Origin: Bacillota bacterium
GTDB taxonomy: Bacteria > Bacillota > Clostridia > Oscillospirales > Ruminococcaceae
Direction of reading: 5' to 3'
NCBI GenBank assembly: GCA_023413185.1
Contig: JAEZQD010000111.1
Span: 1 to 8,952 of the forward strand
Length of the DNA: 8,952 nucleotides
Below the pieces are notes generated by a model, which did not search any database, was not told where the DNA came from, and saw nothing but the letters and a program-made list of their open reading frames with translations. This document shows, piece after piece, positions 6,377 through 8,952 of this stretch (position 1 is its first letter; each line of letters begins with the position of its first letter). Both the position numbers and the translations under genes were made by a program.

Positions 6377-8731
6377 GTGGCATTTTGCAAGCATTGCGGT
6401 ACCCAAACAAATGCGTCCGAGCGCTTTTGCGCCGGTTGCGGCGCACCGACCAGCAAGCCCATGTGCCCGCACTGCGGCGCGGGGCAAACCGGCTCGGCTG
6501 CGTTTTGCAGCGCCTGCGGCTATTCTCTTTTACCCGCCGCATATGCCCCTACCCCGTCTGTACGCCCCGTACCGCCGCCCAATCAACGGGCCGGGGGGGC
6601 GAATAAGGGGAAAAAGGCAGTTGTTATCACCTCTATTGCGTGTGGACTGGCTGTTGTGTTAATGTCCGTTTGGGTGGCTACCGCACTTAGCCCCGGAATT
6701 CAATCCGGCATGGTTGCGGCGCAGGCGGGTGACGCCGCGCTGATACCAACCGAAAAGGACTACAAGGTGCGTGCGCAGACCGCCAAGGTGACGGAGGAAC
6801 AGCCAGCTGCGTCCTTTGACGGTGCGGTGATTGATTTTGGCATCTTTAACATCGACGGCGAGCAGGAGGTTTCGTGCAAGACACTGCCTGTTAAGGAGGA
6901 TAAGCAAAGCGGGGTGCGCGTTGCGGCGTATGACTTTACCCTTTCGGGCAAAAGTACGTTTGACGACGTGGTGACCATTACCCTACCCTATTCTTCCGCC
7001 TATGATCAGGACAGCGTGGGCGCGCGCTACTACAACGAGCAGACTGCCGAGTGGGAGAGCGTGCCCTATGAGGTGGATGCGCAAAACAACACGGTGCGCA
7101 TCTTTACCACCCATCTTTCCACCTACGGTGTGTTTGAGGTGGACAACGAGAAGTCGCGCGCGGCCTACATTACCCATGTGTACCGCTCCGCACAGACCAT
7201 ACCGCCCGAGCTTGCAAAAGCAATACTCGAGGAGTATACGCAAACCGGCTCCCCCGGACCCTCGGCGTTTGAAGCGGGGTTGGAGATTGCAAACAGCATT
7301 TCGGGTATTTCTTCCGCCTACCTGACGACCACAACGTTGGGCGGCGCATACGGCTCCGCGCTGCGGCAGCAGTTTAACCAACTCTCCACCCATGCCGGCG
7401 TTGCGCTTGCGGTGGTGCAGCTGGCAAGCGATATCTACACCGGCAAGGAAGACCGCGAAACCGCCACCAATCTAACACGGAACATCATCTTCTCGGGGGT
7501 TAGTCTGGCGGGTACCGCGGCAATGCAGCTTGCGTTTGTAGGGGTATATGTCATCGACTACTCGCTTACCAGCTTTGCCAAGGCGGCGGTGCAGACAAAG
7601 CTTGAAAATATCGACCGCGTATACCGCTACTACAACGAAAACGAGAATGCCCGATCCTTAAAAGAGTGGCGCAGCATCTTTATCGATATCTATGACCAGA
7701 ACCGCAACGACCCAAACCGCGCAAAGGAACTGATGGATGAAGCGATAGACAGCTACTGCGACGCGTTTTGGAATTACCCTAATCTTGACGAAATTGCGGG
7801 CGTTGCGGGCTACAGCAACCTGTCGTGGCCAAGCCCCACCGACATCACGCTGCTGACCAGAAACTATAAGCACGACCTGATTGACCGCCTGTACCCCGTG
7901 TTTACGTCTCTTCGCAACTACGTGGTACAGCAGATTAACGAGGAGTACAACAAACGACTGGACAGCTTAAAGCGGTTTTTAAACCAGCGGGTGGACATTA
8001 TCGTTACAGAAAAGCTTGAAAAGGACCAGAAGTCTCAGTACGCGGGCTATACGGTGCGATTTGCGCCCCTTGCCGGGGACGCCGACCCTAAGTATTGGAC
8101 GGGAAAGCTTGGCAAGGACGGCAGCATCAGCACCTTCTTTACGCTGCTTGGGCACCTGCAATGCGGGTCGCCCGACCGTATAGAGCTTTATGCGCCCGGG
8201 GATATCCCGGGGGTGGATAGTCCTATTTTAACCGTGCCGTTTGAGGTGGAGCTGCCAAAAACGACGGTAATACTCTCCCCGCAGGGTATTACCCTTGACG
8301 AGCTTGTGGGCACATGGGACACGGTAACCACCGTGGGCGGCTTCGATATGCCGTACCTTGACGGTCTTGCGGAGCAGATGCAGGGCATTGAGGGGATGGG
8401 CGATTACCTTGACAGCTACCTCGGCTACGATTATAACGGCGAGTACCCCGGCGCGCTGACGATAGAAAAAACGGGGGAAAACACCGCGCTTATCACCATC
8501 CACAGCAGCGATGCGGGTTTGACTGCCGAATATGGCTCCGCGGCTGACGTCACCTATTCGGGCGTATACGAATCGGAGGTTATGACCATGACCCCGAACG
8601 GGCAGGTGGCTGGGGGAACGGTTAAACTCACCTTCTCGCGAGAGGACGGAGCGATTGTTTTTTCGGGCGGCTCAGATTATTCAAGCGATATGGTCAGCTA
8701 TAGCTTTACCATTACCGGAACAAAGCAATAG
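6377..8731 (+). CDS. Large membrane-anchored protein: two zinc ribbons, TM, beta-sandwich, lipocalin-like C-terminus
   Basis: This 784-aa protein is the last and largest gene of the operon. Two tandem zinc ribbons (Cys 4, 7, 18, 21 and Cys 30, 33, 44, 47) face the cytoplasm, followed by a Pro-rich linker and one TM helix (~81-103). Outside the membrane come a beta-sandwich-like segment (~147-255, ending TTHLSTYGVFEV), a mostly helical region (~256-550) with a hydrophobic stretch near 374-395, a short beta domain (~554-632), and a lipocalin-like end (~640-784, ELVGTWDTV onward). No catalytic motif is recognised. I chose the GTG at 6377 as start because GAGGAGGT (6362-6369) lies 7 nt upstream and the ribbon begins at once; the frame is open further upstream, but only by overlapping the previous gene, and without a ribosome binding site. 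The Shine-Dalgarno overlaps the previous stop codon. A role as an envelope sensor or surface-binding protein is plausible but unproven. Confidence 0.87.
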   Translation: MAFCKHCGTQTNASERFCAGCGAPTSKPMCPHCGAGQTGSAAFCSACGYSLLPAAYAPTPSVRPVPPPNQRAGGANKGKKAVVITSIACGLAVVLMSVWVATALSPGIQSGMVAAQAGDAALIPTEKDYKVRAQTAKVTEEQPAASFDGAVIDFGIFNIDGEQEVSCKTLPVKEDKQSGVRVAAYDFTLSGKSTFDDVVTITLPYSSAYDQDSVGARYYNEQTAEWESVPYEVDAQNNTVRIFTTHLSTYGVFEVDNEKSRAAYITHVYRSAQTIPPELAKAILEEYTQTGSPGPSAFEAGLEIANSISGISSAYLTTTTLGGAYGSALRQQFNQLSTHAGVALAVVQLASDIYTGKEDRETATNLTRNIIFSGVSLAGTAAMQLAFVGVYVIDYSLTSFAKAAVQTKLENIDRVYRYYNENENARSLKEWRSIFIDIYDQNRNDPNRAKELMDEAIDSYCDAFWNYPNLDEIAGVAGYSNLSWPSPTDITLLTRNYKHDLIDRLYPVFTSLRNYVVQQINEEYNKRLDSLKRFLNQRVDIIVTEKLEKDQKSQYAGYTVRFAPLAGDADPKYWTGKLGKDGSISTFFTLLGHLQCGSPDRIELYAPGDIPGVDSPILTVPFEVELPKTTVILSPQGITLDELVGTWDTVTTVGGFDMPYLDGLAEQMQGIEGMGDYLDSYLGYDYNGEYPGALTIEKTGENTALITIHSSDAGLTAEYGSAADVTYSGVYESEVMTMTPNGQVAGGTVKLTFSREDGAIVFSGGSDYSSDMVSYSFTITGTKQ

Positions 8732-8746
8732 CATTTGTCGTTAATC

Positions 8747-8775
8747 AGCGGCGGGCAGGGTTGTCCGCCGCTTTT
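8747..8775 (+). terminator. Rho-independent terminator of the zinc-ribbon operon
   Basis: AGCGGCGG (8747-8754) pairs with 8765-8772; the stem may extend by G-T and C-G pairs to leave a 6-nt loop. The hairpin ends in a short T run (8772-8775), with more T-rich sequence just after. It is 15 bp past the stop of the 784-aa gene. The T tract is short, so termination may be incomplete. Confidence 0.7.
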
Positions 8776-8789
8776 GCTTGTGTTATGGT

Positions 8790-8818
8790 TTGACAATCGT
8801 TGTTGGATGCATTATATT
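8790..8818 (+). promoter_or_regulatory. Strong sigma-A-like promoter pointing off the right end
   Basis: A perfect TTGACA (8790-8795), an exact 17-bp spacer and TATATT (8813-8818, 5 of 6 consensus) predict transcription from about 8825. No open reading frame with a ribosome binding site follows before the window ends; the transcript begins almost at once with a stable hairpin. It is the best rightward promoter match in the window. Confidence 0.75.
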
Positions 8819-8824
8819 ATAGTC

Positions 8825-8952
8825 GATAAACTTGAAAACAGTCCCTGTTTTCAAGCGGCAGGTACCTGCCGCACGCCGGATGGCGTGTTTATTGACGATA
8901 GACTCCACAAACCGCCCACATTTGTGGGCGCCGCACGGTTTTTTGTGCGGTT
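8825..8952 (+). ncRNA. Candidate structured RNA or 5' leader with five hairpins (partial)
   Basis: Downstream of the strong promoter, five inverted repeats follow in series: 8831-8841/8845-8855 (11 bp perfect, 3-nt loop); 8855-8872 (18-bp perfect palindrome, 7-bp stem with GTAC loop); 8873-8877/8882-8886 (5 bp, GGAT loop); 8913-8919/8924-8930 (7 bp, ATTT loop); and 8931-8936/8945-8950 (6 bp, T-rich loop). A 26-nt unpaired segment (8887-8912) separates the third and fourth. I see no coding frame and no match to a riboswitch or RNA class I know. It could be a stand-alone small RNA, a regulatory leader of a gene beyond the window, or a cluster of palindromic repeats. The 3' end is not visible. 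Confidence 0.45.

Noticed and set aside
8831..8950. CRISPR array, integron attC or transposon end
   Set aside because: The hairpin arms differ from each other, there are no equal-length direct repeats with spacers, and no cas, integrase or transposase gene is present.

Overview
The window looks like chromosomal DNA from an anaerobic Clostridia-type Firmicute (Oscillospiraceae/Ruminococcaceae-like is my guess). The grounds are an acetate kinase of the fermentative type, strong AAGGAGG-type ribosome binding sites, sigma-A-like promoters, moderate GC content, and a run of 'zinc ribbon + Pro/Ala linker + membrane helix' proteins of a kind common in that group. No species can be named from the sequence alone.

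Layout. Positions 1-1112 hold most of ackA (acetate kinase), cut at its 5' end by the window edge and closed by a clear intrinsic terminator (1147-1182). On the minus strand, 1186-2733 encodes an XRE-type helix-turn-helix protein with a large C-terminal region of unknown function. It is transcribed away from the next gene block, with its own good promoter (TTGAAA-N17-TATAAT, 2832-2860). The 329-bp divergent intergenic region carries two TGTC-N3-GACA palindromes, 15 bp apart, on or beside candidate promoters for the rightward genes.

Positions 3063-8731 form a probable six-gene operon, all on the plus strand, each gene with its own Shine-Dalgarno sequence and with gaps of 13-102 bp. The genes encode: a 99-aa soluble protein that may have a PH-like fold; a zinc-ribbon protein with a PH-like C-terminal region; a multi-pass membrane protein with a C-terminal zinc ribbon; a zinc-ribbon/single-TM protein with an extracytoplasmic beta-rich domain; a two-TM protein with a cytoplasmic PH-like region; and a 784-aa protein with two zinc ribbons, one TM and a large extracytoplasmic part ending in a lipocalin-like domain. 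A hairpin terminator follows (8747-8775). None of the six is a named gene I recognise. Together they look like an uncharacterised envelope-associated system, possibly controlled by the divergent HTH protein.

The last 220 bp contain no gene. A near-consensus promoter (TTGACA-N17-TATATT, 8790-8818) points off the right end into at least five consecutive perfect hairpins (8831-8950). This is a candidate structured non-coding RNA or an elaborate 5' leader, cut off by the window end.
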